The notes under the pieces: model-generated
The model's database searches: none
Seen by the model: the letters and a program-made list of their open reading frames with translations, nothing else
What the model was told of the DNA's origin: nothing
Part shown: positions 44,366 through 53,243 of the stretch, one piece after another
Numbering within the stretch: the first letter of the stretch is position 1
Layout: each line of letters opens with the position of its first letter
Source of the DNA: an uncultured Alphaproteobacteria bacterium
GTDB lineage: Bacteria > Pseudomonadota > Alphaproteobacteria > Caulobacterales > Caulobacteraceae
NCBI GenBank assembly: GCA_903909375.1
Contig: CAIVVM010000020.1
Span: 62,001 to 126,000 of the forward strand
DNA length: 64,000 nt
Reading direction: 5' to 3'
Translations under genes and position numbers: made by a program

Positions 44366-44442
44366 GCGCCCGTAGCTCAGCTGGATAGAGCATCAGACTA
44401 CGAATCTGAGGGTCGGACGTTCGAATCGTTCCGGGCGCGCCA
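44366..44442 (+). tRNA. tRNA-Arg (anticodon ACG)
   Basis: The 77-base sequence folds as a complete tRNA. The acceptor stem is GCGCCCG with CGGGCGC, the D stem GCTC/GAGC, the anticodon stem TCAGA/TCTGA with loop CTACGAA (anticodon ACG, 44400-44402), the T stem GGACG/CGTTC with loop TTCGAAT, and the discriminator G is followed by an encoded CCA. ACG reads CGT/CGC/CGA codons after A-to-I editing of the wobble base by TadA. It is isolated from other tRNAs and has no integrase nearby. Confidence 0.97.
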
Positions 44443-44477
44443 TACTTCCCATTGAAATCAATCAACGTGCTCACCCC

Positions 44478-45641
44478 CTATGCCCGCGGCGCCACCGCTC
44501 GCAGACGATCCGATACAAACTCCGCCAATCGGTTGACTGGGTTCTCGCCCGGGGTCTTCCGGCTCGAGATGAAGGTCAGCAGGCATACGGTCGAGAAGAT
44601 CGCGAAGGGCCAGCCGATCACGGTGGCGGCTGAAGCCGCTCCCTTGTCCGCCAGGCCCTGGCCGAGCAGCAGGGAGGTCTGGAACGCAAACAGCAATAGC
44701 CCGGCGATGGCAAAGGCCGCGCGGGACTGCGCGCGCTTCGCCGAGAGGCCGAACGGCACGGCCAGCAGGGGCATCAGTGGCAGCACCAGCGCCCGCGCCA
44801 TTCGCGAGTAGAGTTCGGCCAGCAGCGTCTCGCGTGGCAGGGCGGGCGTGGGGCCTCCGTAGCCCATCCGGGCCAGTTCTGTAAGGGTGAGCTCGGTTTC
44901 CTCGCCGCTGCCGCGGCTGCGCAGCAGCCGCGCGGCTGGAGCCAGGGGCAGACGCAGCGTCAGCTCCGAGAAGGTCAGGAGATGCGGCGCGCCGGTCGGA
45001 TCGGTGCTGAGTTGCTGACCGTCCCGTAGATCGAGGGTCACACTGAGGCCGTCCTGGTTGTGATGGATGTCAGCGGTCGCGGCCGTCAGCACGTCCTCGC
45101 GGCCGCCGGGCGAAAGCCGGCGCAGGAACACCTTCTGCAGCCGCTGTCCTGTGGGGTCCACGCCCTCGGCGGTCAGTAACAGGCTGGGGTCTGGCGACAA
45201 CAGGGCCCTGGGCTGGATCTGGCCGCTCCAACCGGCGTTCTCAGCGGCATGCAATACGGCGCGATAGCCGTAGCGGCTGTAGGGCTGGATGAAACCGTAG
45301 AGCAACAGGCTGAGCAGCATCAGCATCACACCCAGCGCCACAAACGGCGTTGCGATCCGCCCCAGCGACATACCGCTGGCCAGCATGGCGTCGATCTCGG
45401 ATTCGTTGTTCAGACGGTTCACCACGACGAAGAGCGCGATGAAAAAGCCAACGGGCAGGATCAGGCCCAGATAGTGCGGCGCAAGGTTCATCATCAGCCC
45501 CACAAGGTAGCTGAATCCGTCCTGCGTCTGCGCCAGCAGATCAAACGACCTGAGCACCCGCTCCAGCAGAAAGGCCAGCATGGTGCTGGTCAGGACCGCA
45601 GCCATAGGGCCGAAGGTGCGGCTTAGCAGGTAGCGGTTCAT
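44478..45641 (-). CDS. LptF/LptG-family permease (YjgP/YjgQ)
   Basis: About 387 aa, the usual length for LptF/LptG, with four N-terminal helices (MNRYLLSRTFGPMAAVLTST onward), a periplasmic jelly-roll (about 150-265) and two C-terminal helices. LQAQTQ-like FDLLAQTQDGFSYLVGLMMNLAPHYLGLILPVGFFIALF and NNESEIDAMLASGMS match LptF helix-coupling loops. The pair LptFG with LptB extracts LPS from the inner membrane; lptG and lptB are not adjacent, so this may be an additional paralog. The frame is open to 45851, but the 70 extra residues are polar, Pro/Arg-rich and unlike the family; I start at 45641. The 214-bp gap upstream shows no better gene. Confidence 0.8.
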   Translation of the reverse strand: MNRYLLSRTFGPMAAVLTSTMLAFLLERVLRSFDLLAQTQDGFSYLVGLMMNLAPHYLGLILPVGFFIALFVVVNRLNNESEIDAMLASGMSLGRIATPFVALGVMLMLLSLLLYGFIQPYSRYGYRAVLHAAENAGWSGQIQPRALLSPDPSLLLTAEGVDPTGQRLQKVFLRRLSPGGREDVLTAATADIHHNQDGLSVTLDLRDGQQLSTDPTGAPHLLTFSELTLRLPLAPAARLLRSRGSGEETELTLTELARMGYGGPTPALPRETLLAELYSRMARALVLPLMPLLAVPFGLSAKRAQSRAAFAIAGLLLFAFQTSLLLGQGLADKGAASAATVIGWPFAIFSTVCLLTFISSRKTPGENPVNRLAEFVSDRLRAVAPRA

Positions 45642-45855
45642 CAGGCCGCCTATCCGCGAACGCACCCCTGCTGGCCGCGGGGCGGCCCTGGAGGTCCGCA
45701 CCGTCGAGGTCATCGACGGGAGGCGCCCGGACGTCAGACCCTTGTCCACCGGACGGTGAGCGGGCGCTGCCAGATCCGTGTTCATGTTCGACGCCCGTCT
45801 GTCCGCAGCGAAGGCATCGCCTGTCGCTGTCTGGACCTGGCGATAGTGCAAAACA

Positions 45856-47121
45856 TCACTCGCCCGGCAGCGGACCGGCGGCGGTCAGCCCGCCGTAGGC
45901 TGGTTCCAGCAGACGCCGGCCAACAGCGCGGGCGCGCCAACCAAGCCGCGGCGCAGCCATGGCTTCACGATAGACGCCAACCATCTGGTCCAGAATCCGG
46001 GGCCATAGATAGGCGGCGCTCTCCAGATGCGCCGCCCGGCCCATCGCCATGCGCCTGACCGGGTCATCCATGAGGAAGAGGATCGCATCGGCGTAGGCGC
46101 CCGGGTCGTGTGAGCGGCAAAGGATTCCGGTTCGCCCCGGCTCCACCAGGGCCCGGCAATTGGGCGCGTCGGCGCACACCATGGCCAGTCCCGAGGCCAT
46201 GGCCTCAAGGTTTACATTGCCGAACGTCTCGGTGCTGCTGGGATTGAAGAAGATGTCGCTGCTTGCAATCGCCATCGCCAGGGCGTCTCCGGAAAGAAAA
46301 CCGGTGAACACCGCGTCGGGAAGACGCTCCCGGAACCAGGGCAGGGCCGGGCCTTCGCCGATCACCAGCACCTGGACCGGACCGCGGGCAGCCTGAAGCG
46401 CCTCGATGGTCTCGACGAAGACGCCAAGACCCTTTTCCATAACCACCCGCCCAAGGAACACCACCACCGGGCGATCGTCTCTAAAGCCGTGGGCTCGCCG
46501 CCAGGCGTCGCTGCGTCGTTCCGGATTGAAGAGCTGTGGCTCCACGCCCCGCGCCCAGACCCGCGCCCGCGCGGCCGGCGAGTCGCGCTGCACCTGCTCG
46601 GCTATTGAAGGGTTGGGGGCCAGCACATAGTCGCAGCCGTTGTAGAAGGCGGCCAGACGCCGCTCCATCCAGGGCTTCAGAAGCCCAAGGCCGTAGTAGT
46701 CGAGGTAGCTCTCGAAGTGGGTGTGCAGGCTGGCGACCACAGGCACATCCAGTTTCCGGGCCAGGCTCTGGGCCGCCGATCCCAGCAGGTCCGGAGCCGA
46801 GAGATGAATGATGTCGGGGTTGAACGCCCTGACGTCCCGTTGAATGTGACGCGGCAGACCCATGGCCACGCGGTACTCTGGCCGCAGTGGAATGGCGAAT
46901 GAAGGCACCGAGACCAGATCTCCGACCGGCGCAAATGCAGGCTTCGGCGCGGTCGGCGAATAGATGCGAACCTCGACACCAGCCTCGGACTGAAGGTGGT
47001 CCACCAGCCGGTTGAGGGTCTTGTTTGCCCCATCGAGCGTGCAGTTGTAGTTGCCCGAGAACAGGGCGACGCGCGCCGGTCGCTGCAGGTACGCGCTGCC
47101 TCTGGGCCGCTCCGTGGTCAT
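45856..47121 (-). CDS. Family 4 glycosyltransferase (GT-B, sugar-nucleotide mannosyl/glucosyl type)
   Basis: A 421-aa GT-B enzyme. N-terminal domain: RVALFSGNYNCTLDGANKTLNRLVDHL and IIHLSAPDLLG; H-motif ASLHTHFESY; C-terminal domain: VVVFLGRVVMEKGLGVF, VLVIGEGPALPWF, and the E-x7-E motif in NPSSTETFGNVNLEAMASG. These are the signs of retaining GT4 enzymes such as PimB-type mannosyl- or lipid glucosyltransferases. The start at 47121 has GGGA upstream. It belongs to the glycan region and is divergent from the next GT4 gene. A lipid-linked acceptor is likely but not shown. Confidence 0.9.
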   Translation of the reverse strand: MTTERPRGSAYLQRPARVALFSGNYNCTLDGANKTLNRLVDHLQSEAGVEVRIYSPTAPKPAFAPVGDLVSVPSFAIPLRPEYRVAMGLPRHIQRDVRAFNPDIIHLSAPDLLGSAAQSLARKLDVPVVASLHTHFESYLDYYGLGLLKPWMERRLAAFYNGCDYVLAPNPSIAEQVQRDSPAARARVWARGVEPQLFNPERRSDAWRRAHGFRDDRPVVVFLGRVVMEKGLGVFVETIEALQAARGPVQVLVIGEGPALPWFRERLPDAVFTGFLSGDALAMAIASSDIFFNPSSTETFGNVNLEAMASGLAMVCADAPNCRALVEPGRTGILCRSHDPGAYADAILFLMDDPVRRMAMGRAAHLESAAYLWPRILDQMVGVYREAMAAPRLGWRARAVGRRLLEPAYGGLTAAGPLPGE

Positions 47122-47273
47122 TGCCAGTCCCTCGAACATGAAATCGGCCGTCTGGTGGGTAGACGCCGTGTGAAGGCAACCACCTCAATCATCTGGGTTC
47201 CGCCATTCCGGTAGGGCTTTGCGCGCGACGTCCTGTCACGTAGCGGCCTTACGGAGTGCTGGGCGATTCGCTG

Positions 47274-47293
47274 GCCGCCCGGGCCCGGGCGGC
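47274..47293 (+). repeat. 20-bp perfect palindrome ahead of a GT4 start
   Basis: GCCGCCCGGGCCCGGGCGGC is self-complementary over all 20 bases and ends 16 bases before the GT4 start codon at 47310, immediately before its ribosome site (GGGTGG). As RNA it could fold into a stable hairpin that hides or limits ribosome access, or as DNA serve as a dyad operator. GC-rich genomes give such palindromes by chance more often than AT-rich ones. Confidence 0.55.
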
Positions 47294-47309
47294 AGATCAG
47301 GGGTGGAAG

Positions 47310-48497
47310 ATGCGAATAGTCGATGTGGCGGAGTTCTATGCGCCGAACGGCGGCGGCGTCCGGACCTACATCGATCGCAAGTTCATCGCTGCCGCCGAGG
47401 CGGGCCACGAGCTTTTCGTCATCGCTCCGGGCCCGAAGGACGGGTTCGAGGCGCGCCCGGGTGGCGGAGTGATCTGGGTGCGCTCGCCGGGATTGCCGTT
47501 TGATTCCAACTACTGGATGTTTGTCCATGCTGGCCCGGTGTACGCGCACCTCGACCGGCTGAAGCCCGATCTGGTCGAAGCCTCGTCGCCCTGGCGCGGC
47601 GCATGGATTGTTGCGAGCTGGGCAGGATTCGCTGCGAAGGCGATGTTCTGGCATGCGGATCCTGTCGCCTCCTATCCCCAGCGTTGGCTGGCCCCCCACG
47701 TCGACCCGGACCGAATCGATCAGCTCTTCGCGGGGTTCTGGTCTCACCTCCGCCGCTTAGCGACTTACTTTGACAGTTCGGTTGCAGGCAGCGTCTGGCT
47801 TGGCAGACGGCTGCACGATCTGGACATGGGCCCCCTGGCGACGATCCCTCTGGGCGCCGACTGCAGCGCCTTTTCCCCTGCGCTCCGTGACGATGCGCTC
47901 CACGCCAGGCTGGTCAGCGATCTGGGCCTGCCGCCGGATGGCAAGGTGCTGCTCGGGGTCGGACGGTTTCACCCACAGAAGCGCTGGCCGATGATCGCCG
48001 CCGCCGTTGCTGCGGCAAATGGCCCCGAACAGCCGATTGGATTACTGATTCTGGGCGACGGCATGGACCGCGCGCGGGTGGCCCGGGCGGCGCGGCGCTA
48101 TCCCAACATCCAGCTGATGACGCCCACGCGGGATCGTAGCTATCTGGCCAAACTGTTCGCCAGCGTCGATGGCCTCGTGCACGGGAGCGAATCGGAGACC
48201 TTCGGCCTTGTCGTCGCCGAGGCGTTGGCCTCGGGTCTGCCGGTGGTCCTGCCGGATCGTGGGGCCTGCTCGGAACTCGCCCCGCCGCCGGTGCGCGAGA
48301 TCTATCGGTCGGCAGATGTGCGATCCGCAACGGCGGCGATCCTGCGCCTTTTCGCCCGCGACCCGGTTGCGCTGAGGTCCGCTAGCCTGCAGGTCGCGAA
48401 GGAAGTCCGAAGTGATAGCCAACACTATGTCGAACTGTTTGACCTCTACGATCGGTTGGTCCGGGACAGACAGGCCGAACGCGCCACGGCCGCATGA
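47310..48497 (+). CDS. Family 4 glycosyltransferase
   Basis: A 395-aa GT-B enzyme starting MRIVDVAEFYAPNGGGVRTYIDRKF, the usual GT4 opening. C-terminal domain: KVLLGVGRFHPQKRWPMIAAAV, LLILGDGMDRAR, and HGSESETFGLVVAEALASGLPVVLPDRG with the E-x7-E motif. A GTG in frame at 47256 would add 18 residues but the ATG at 47310 fits the family. Downstream overlap ATGA couples it to the membrane protein gene. It is probably one of two opposing glycosyltransferases of the glycan locus. Sugar donor unknown. Confidence 0.9.
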   Translation: MRIVDVAEFYAPNGGGVRTYIDRKFIAAAEAGHELFVIAPGPKDGFEARPGGGVIWVRSPGLPFDSNYWMFVHAGPVYAHLDRLKPDLVEASSPWRGAWIVASWAGFAAKAMFWHADPVASYPQRWLAPHVDPDRIDQLFAGFWSHLRRLATYFDSSVAGSVWLGRRLHDLDMGPLATIPLGADCSAFSPALRDDALHARLVSDLGLPPDGKVLLGVGRFHPQKRWPMIAAAVAAANGPEQPIGLLILGDGMDRARVARAARRYPNIQLMTPTRDRSYLAKLFASVDGLVHGSESETFGLVVAEALASGLPVVLPDRGACSELAPPPVREIYRSADVRSATAAILRLFARDPVALRSASLQVAKEVRSDSQHYVELFDLYDRLVRDRQAERATAA

Positions 48498-49441
48498 CAC
48501 TGGAAACGCCCGATAGTCCCGCCGGACCTGAAACTGGCAAGGCTCGGCTGAAGCGGATTGCGCTGGCCGGGGCGCCTTGGGCGGGCGGCCTGTTCGCGAT
48601 CGCGCTGTTCATCGTCACTCTGCTGCAACTGAGCCAGGTGTCATCGGAAGCCCTCGCCACCGTTCAGGGGCTGTCGCCCGCTGTCTGGTTGGTGTTCGTC
48701 CTGCTCTATCTGGCTCAACCGGTGGCTGATCAGGTGATCTTCCAGCGACTCTGGCGGCTTCCTGTCCGCAGTTTCGGGGTGATGCTGCGCAAGGTGGTCA
48801 TCAACGAAATCCTGTTCGGCTATAGCGGCGAGCTCTACTTCTACGTCTGGGCCAAAAGCCGGGCAGGCCTCAGCGACGCGCCCTTCGGGGCCGTCAAGGA
48901 CGTCAACATCCTCTCGGCGCTGGGCGGCAACGTCCAGACCCTGATCCTGCTAGTGGTCAGTGCGATCAGCCTGACCCAGATCGATCTGGCGCATCAGCTA
49001 GGTCCCGCACTTTGGCCCGGCCTGGCTATGGTTGCGCTGACCTTCGGTGTGTTGCTGTTCCGCAAACGCGTGTTCTCTCTGAAGCGCCCGGAGTTGGTCT
49101 TTGTCGCTTGGGTCCATGCGGCGCGGATGATCGCGACCACAGGGCTCACGCTGCTGCTCTGGTCGCTGGCGCTGCCGGAGGTCGGGCTGGGCGTATGGCT
49201 GGTTTTGCTGGCCAGTCGCCTGTTGCTGGCGCGGCTGCCGTTCGTGGCCAACAAGGACCTTGTGTTCGCCAATCTAGTCCTGGTGCTGATGGGAGCGGGC
49301 TCACCGGCGGCGCTGCTGCTGGCCACCCTGGCCATTGCAACGCTGATGGCCCATCTGGCTGTAACCCTGATCGTCGGCGCGCCGGATCTGGTTCGTGCGT
49401 TGTCACGGATAACGAGCCGCCGCCGCGAGACACCCACCTGA
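48494..49441 (+). CDS. Polytopic membrane protein, flippase-like (lysylphosphatidylglycerol synthase-type TM domain)
   Basis: A 315-aa inner-membrane protein with seven or eight helices, starting APWAGGLFAIALFIVTLLQL. The pattern of helices with NEILFGYSGELYFYVWAKS and VKDVNILSALGGNVQTLILL resembles the UPF0104/LPG-synthase TM family, known in glycan loci as flippase-like proteins; I cannot assign the family firmly. ATGA overlap with the GT4 gene suggests a function on the same lipid-linked intermediate. There are no catalytic soluble domains. Confidence 0.7.
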   Translation: MTLETPDSPAGPETGKARLKRIALAGAPWAGGLFAIALFIVTLLQLSQVSSEALATVQGLSPAVWLVFVLLYLAQPVADQVIFQRLWRLPVRSFGVMLRKVVINEILFGYSGELYFYVWAKSRAGLSDAPFGAVKDVNILSALGGNVQTLILLVVSAISLTQIDLAHQLGPALWPGLAMVALTFGVLLFRKRVFSLKRPELVFVAWVHAARMIATTGLTLLLWSLALPEVGLGVWLVLLASRLLLARLPFVANKDLVFANLVLVLMGAGSPAALLLATLAIATLMAHLAVTLIVGAPDLVRALSRITSRRRETPT

Positions 49442-49557
49442 GACTTTCAGGTCCGGGAGAACGGGAGAGTCCCGGCGCCATAGCTTGTCGCCTGCCGCCC
49501 CGGGGCCTAACAAAGCGTGGCTTCAGCCTTCCTGCCCCACCGCGAGACCCCCCGCGC

Positions 49558-50292
49558 ATGCGCCAGTTCACCTTCGGAGAGATCACCGAGGCGCTGGCAG
49601 GTCTGCGGGACCAGACGCGCGGGGCGGCAGATGAGCGGCTGGCCTTCATCCACTTCTGCCTGACCCACCTGGCCAGCAGCCGCGCGCAGTTCCTGCAGGA
49701 TCTATGGGTGGCCTGGGAACTTGGGTCGTTGCGCGACGGCTACTTCGTGGAGTTCGGCGCCACCGACGGCGTGAAGTTCAGCAACAGCTGGTATCTGGAG
49801 CATGAGCTGGGCTGGCAGGGCATTCTGGCGGAGCCCGCGCACGTCTGGCAGACGGCGCTGCGACAGAACCGCACCTGCCACATCGACGCGCGCTGCGTAT
49901 GGATCGAAACCGGCCGCACCCTGACCTTCAATCAACCCGAGATCGCCGCCCACGCCACCATCGACAGCTTCTCCGACAGCGACATGCACGCCGAAAGCCG
50001 CCGTACAGGCGCGCGCTATCCGGTGGAAACGGTCTCGCTCAACGATCTGCTGGCCTTCTGGAGGGCCCCGCACCGCATCGATTATCTGTCCATCGACACC
50101 GAAGGCTCGGAGCTCGACATCCTGCAGCATTTCGACTGGTCCGCCCATGATGTGCGGTTGATCACGGTGGAGCACAACCATACGGAACGCCGGGCGCTGA
50201 TCCACGCATTCCTCACCTCGAAGGGCTATGTGCGCAAATTCGAGGCTCTGTCCAACGTCGACGACTGGTACGTCAAGACAGGCGCCGGGTAG
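49558..50292 (+). CDS. FkbM-family methyltransferase
   Basis: A 244-aa SAM-dependent methyltransferase. GYFVEFGATDGVKFSNSWYLEHELGWQGILAEP is the FkbM motif I/post-I block, and RIDYLSIDTEGSELDILQHFDW is its typical motif III section (SIDtEGsE). FkbM proteins O-methylate polyketides and, in many bacteria, sugars of surface polysaccharides; here glycan methylation is the natural reading. The start at 49558 has only a weak ribosome site. It sits seven bases ahead of the MFS gene. Confidence 0.9.
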   Translation: MRQFTFGEITEALAGLRDQTRGAADERLAFIHFCLTHLASSRAQFLQDLWVAWELGSLRDGYFVEFGATDGVKFSNSWYLEHELGWQGILAEPAHVWQTALRQNRTCHIDARCVWIETGRTLTFNQPEIAAHATIDSFSDSDMHAESRRTGARYPVETVSLNDLLAFWRAPHRIDYLSIDTEGSELDILQHFDWSAHDVRLITVEHNHTERRALIHAFLTSKGYVRKFEALSNVDDWYVKTGAG

Positions 50293-50299
50293 GGCGTCT

Positions 50300-51496
50300 A
50301 TGGACCTCAAGCGCAGCGCCCGATTGCTCCTGACCACCAAGGCGATCCGGGGCTATGGCGATGGATTCACCGCACTGCTGCTGCCGGTCTATCTGGTCAG
50401 TCTGGGTCTTGGGCCATTCGAGGTGGGTCTTGTGGCGACAGCCGCCATGCTGGGTTCGGCCATCCTGACCCTAGCAGTTGGCATGGCCGGCCACAGGGTC
50501 AGTGCGCGCGCCCTGCTGATGCTGAGCTGCCTGCTGATGTTGATCACCGGCCTGGCGTTCTCCCAGGCCCAGAGCTTCTGGCCTCTGATAATCGTGGCGT
50601 TTGTCGGTACGCTCAATCCGTCCAGCGGCGATGTCAGTGTCTTCGTGCCGCTGGAACAGGCGATGATGGCCAACGCCGGACCCGACGCAGACCGGACCAC
50701 CCGCTTCGCCATGTACACTGTGGTGGGCGCCTTGGGCGTGGCGCTGGGGGCCCTTTCGGTCGGCCTGATCGATCCGCTGACCCGCCTGCTGGCCCGGCCC
50801 CGCAGCGATATGCTGGAGGCCGCCTTTGCGCTCTACGGTCTGATCGGCGTAGCCGCCTTCCTGCTCTATCGCCAGCTGCCGAAGGAGGCAGCGGAGGTCG
50901 CGGCCCAGCGCACGGCACTTGGCCCTTCGCGCAAGCGGGTGTTCCAGCTTGCCGCGCTGTTCAGCCTGGATTCCTTCGGCGGGGGCTTTCTGGTGCAGTC
51001 GCTGCTGGCGCTGTGGTTGTTCAACCGGTTCGACATGACTTTGGCCACGGCAGGCGTCTTTTTCTTCTGGACCGGGCTGCTGGGGGCGGCCTCGCAGTTC
51101 CTCGCCGGGCGGATCGCGGGAAGGATTGGACTGATCAAAACGATGGTCTTCACGCATGTGCCCGCCAACCTCTGCATCATGGCGGCAGCTTTTGCGCCGA
51201 CACTGCCGATCGCGCTGGGCCTGCTGGTCGTGCGCGCGGCGCTCTCCAGCATGGATGTGCCGGCCCGCACCTCATACGTCATGGCGGTGGTGACGCCGCC
51301 CGAGCGGGCGGCGGCGGCGGGGATCACCAATGTACCACGCAGCCTGGCCGCAGCTTTAAGCCCTGCGTTGGCCGGCGCCCTCTTTACCGCCTTCGTGTTT
51401 CCCTGGCCGCTACTGATCGGTGGCGGCCTGAAGGTGGCCTACGATCTGCTGTTGCTGAACCAGTTTCGGCACGTGAAGCCTCCGGAGGAGCTTTAA
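50300..51496 (+). CDS. MFS-family transporter in the glycan locus
   Basis: A 398-aa protein with 12 helices in two six-helix halves split near residue 205 (central loop with KEAAEVAAQRTALGPSRKRV). The N-terminal half has VGMAGHRVSARALLMLSCLL, resembling motif A, and SLGLGPFEVGLVATAAMLGSAIL. No specific family could be assigned; members of this type are sometimes called sugar or drug exporters. It is directly after the FkbM gene, GGG upstream, and its end overlaps by 4 bp the oppositely directed ABC ATPase. It may export a small precursor or act as a flippase. Confidence 0.85.
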   Translation: MDLKRSARLLLTTKAIRGYGDGFTALLLPVYLVSLGLGPFEVGLVATAAMLGSAILTLAVGMAGHRVSARALLMLSCLLMLITGLAFSQAQSFWPLIIVAFVGTLNPSSGDVSVFVPLEQAMMANAGPDADRTTRFAMYTVVGALGVALGALSVGLIDPLTRLLARPRSDMLEAAFALYGLIGVAAFLLYRQLPKEAAEVAAQRTALGPSRKRVFQLAALFSLDSFGGGFLVQSLLALWLFNRFDMTLATAGVFFFWTGLLGAASQFLAGRIAGRIGLIKTMVFTHVPANLCIMAAAFAPTLPIALGLLVVRAALSSMDVPARTSYVMAVVTPPERAAAAGITNVPRSLAAALSPALAGALFTAFVFPWPLLIGGGLKVAYDLLLLNQFRHVKPPEEL

Positions 51497-52242
51497 GTCG
51501 CCAGGAGCTCGTCCACCCTGCGGATGTCCATGACCTCCGACGCAATTCCGCCGTCCAGCCGCATTACCTTGTTGCAGTAGAGCTTGAGCAGCGGCGCCTC
51601 GTGGGTGGCCAGCACCAGGATGCCCGCCCGCTCCACCAGCTTCAGCAGCCGCTTGTGCGCCAGCTTCTGGAATTCGGCGTCCCCGACGGCGATCCACTCG
51701 TCCATCAGCAGCACATCGCAGTCCACCGCCGTGGCGGCGGCAAAGGCCAGACGGCCCTGCATGCCCGCCGAATAGGTCTTTACCGGCATCGCCAGGAACG
51801 GTCCGAGACCGGTGAACGCGGCGATCTCGTCCATCCGCTCATCGATTTCCTTCGCCGTCAGCCCTGCAATGCGGCCGCGCAGCCGGATGTTCTCATAGCC
51901 AGTCGCCGAGGGGTCGATGCCCAGCCCCAGATCCAGCAGGGCCGCGATCCGCCCCTGCACCTCGATCACGCCTTCATCCGGCTCATAGGCGCCGGACAGG
52001 GCGCGCAGCAGGGTGGTCTTGCCCGAGCCGTTGTGACCGATCAGACCGAGCCGGTCGCCAGCCTCCAGCTTCAGGCTGACGCTCTGCAGGGCGGTGACGT
52101 CGGTGACGCCGGAGTGGCGGCCCAGTCGCCCGCCCACGGCCGCCCGCGCCAGCGCCTTCTTCAGCGACTTGGCGTCGACGCCATAGACCGGAAACCTGAG
52201 CGTCAGGTCCGTACAGGTGATGGAGACGGGGGGCGGCTTCAT
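51493..52242 (-). CDS. Polysaccharide ABC exporter, ATP-binding protein (Wzt/KpsT type)
   Basis: A 249-aa nucleotide-binding domain: Walker A GLIGHNGSGKTTLLRAL, the ABC-polysaccharide-family GAYEPDEGVIEVQGRIAALLDLGLGID block (TxGxxxxxGxxxxLxxLGxG), signature YSAGMQGRLAFA, and Walker B VLLMDEWIAVGD with the conserved E. It ends after the nucleotide domain, so it lacks the C-terminal carbohydrate-binding domain of Wzt of O8/O9a; it is more like KpsT/RfbE forms. ATGA overlap with the permease gene. Confidence 0.93.
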   Translation of the reverse strand: MKPPPVSITCTDLTLRFPVYGVDAKSLKKALARAAVGGRLGRHSGVTDVTALQSVSLKLEAGDRLGLIGHNGSGKTTLLRALSGAYEPDEGVIEVQGRIAALLDLGLGIDPSATGYENIRLRGRIAGLTAKEIDERMDEIAAFTGLGPFLAMPVKTYSAGMQGRLAFAAATAVDCDVLLMDEWIAVGDAEFQKLAHKRLLKLVERAGILVLATHEAPLLKLYCNKVMRLDGGIASEVMDIRRVDELLAT

Positions 52243-53072
52243 AGGTAGTGCACAATCCGGCGGCGCGTCCGGGCGAAGATCAGGAAGGTGACGAGCCAAC
52301 CTGCCACCGCCATGCCGACCAGAAACAGATAGGTTCCAGGCGCGACGGGCGTACCCAGTAACGGGGCGCGTACCGCCTCCAGCAGGTGGTAGAACGGGTT
52401 AAGGTCCAGGAACGCCTGATAGTCCTTCAGCCGCCCCGGTTTCCAGAACACCGGGCTCATAAACAGGGCGAACTGCATCACCGACATCACGATCTGAGGG
52501 ATATCGCGGAACCGCGCCGAGGCAATCCCCACCAACAGCGACAACCAGCTGGCGTTCGCCACCATCAGCACCAGCCCCAGCAGCGCCATGGGCGCATCGG
52601 CGGTCCGCCAATAGCCGTAGAAGATCAGCACCCCCACCACGATCACCAGATGGTGCGCCAGGTTGATCAGGTTGCGAAACACCGTTCGCCAGACAAAGGT
52701 CAGCATCGGAAGGCTGGTCTGGGAAAGAATCCCCGCCGCCTGCACAAAGGTGTCGCAGCCCTCGTTGATCGTGCCGGTCATCACCGCGAAAAACACGATC
52801 CCCAGCGCCACATAGGGCAGGAAGATGTGCAGTTCGATGGCGAAGAGGTTTGCGTAGAGAAACCCGATCCCCAGGGTCATCAGACCCATCGACAGCGTGA
52901 TCCAGAACGGCCCCAGGATCGACCCGCGATAGCGCGAAGACACATCATGCCAGGCCAGCGACCAGGCCAGCCCGAGTCGTCCGAACGAATTGCGCAGGTC
53001 CCGCCCGGCCATCTGTAGCTGGAACAGCGTCCCGCGCTGTCCAGTCCGCAGCATATGGGTGGCGGTATCCAT
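52239..53072 (-). CDS. Polysaccharide ABC exporter, permease (Wzm/KpsM type)
   Basis: A 277-aa ABC-2 membrane protein with six helices. The N-terminal amphipathic segment and HDVSSRYRGSILGPFWITLSMGLMTLGIGFLYANLF is the ABC-2 polysaccharide exporter signature (YRrSxLGpxWxxl), and SPVFWKP plus LNPFYHLLEAVRAPLLG are the late motifs. It forms the export channel with the adjacent ATPase for a lipid-linked glycan from the cytoplasm. Start at 53072 is supported by GGGAGAGG; a 28-residue N-extension is Pro-rich and rejected. Upstream are a perfect inverted repeat and the DUF883-like gene on the same strand. Confidence 0.94.
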   Translation of the reverse strand: MDTATHMLRTGQRGTLFQLQMAGRDLRNSFGRLGLAWSLAWHDVSSRYRGSILGPFWITLSMGLMTLGIGFLYANLFAIELHIFLPYVALGIVFFAVMTGTINEGCDTFVQAAGILSQTSLPMLTFVWRTVFRNLINLAHHLVIVVGVLIFYGYWRTADAPMALLGLVLMVANASWLSLLVGIASARFRDIPQIVMSVMQFALFMSPVFWKPGRLKDYQAFLDLNPFYHLLEAVRAPLLGTPVAPGTYLFLVGMAVAGWLVTFLIFARTRRRIVHYL

Positions 53073-53144
53073 GGCCTCTCCCGAGCGAAGGGCCGGAGGT
53101 AACAGGCGGGGTGGAGGGGCGCAAGGATGCGGGGGCGGTCCTGG

Positions 53145-53225
53145 CAACGGTGACAATGCCTGTAACCGGGCGGCGCTCGCGTCGGATCATGACCCGCTGG
53201 CGAACTGAATGCATTGTCACCGTTG
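53145..53225. repeat. Perfect 15-bp inverted repeat upstream of the wzm-type gene
   Basis: CAACGGTGACAATGC (53145-53159) recurs as its exact reverse complement (53211-53225) 51 bp further on. The outward-reading half-site contains TTGTCACCGTTG. It lies between the DUF883-like gene and the permease start (53072), so it may be a regulator target, a looping pair or a mobile-element remnant. No -35/-10 pair with good spacing was seen in the interval. Confidence 0.6.
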
Positions 53226-53243
53226 TTCCGAACCGGCAACGCC

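Noticed and set aside
45642-45851. 70-residue N-terminal extension of the LptF/LptG-like protein
   Set aside because: The extension is polar and Pro/Arg-rich and exceeds the family length; the start at 45641 gives the family's normal first helix.
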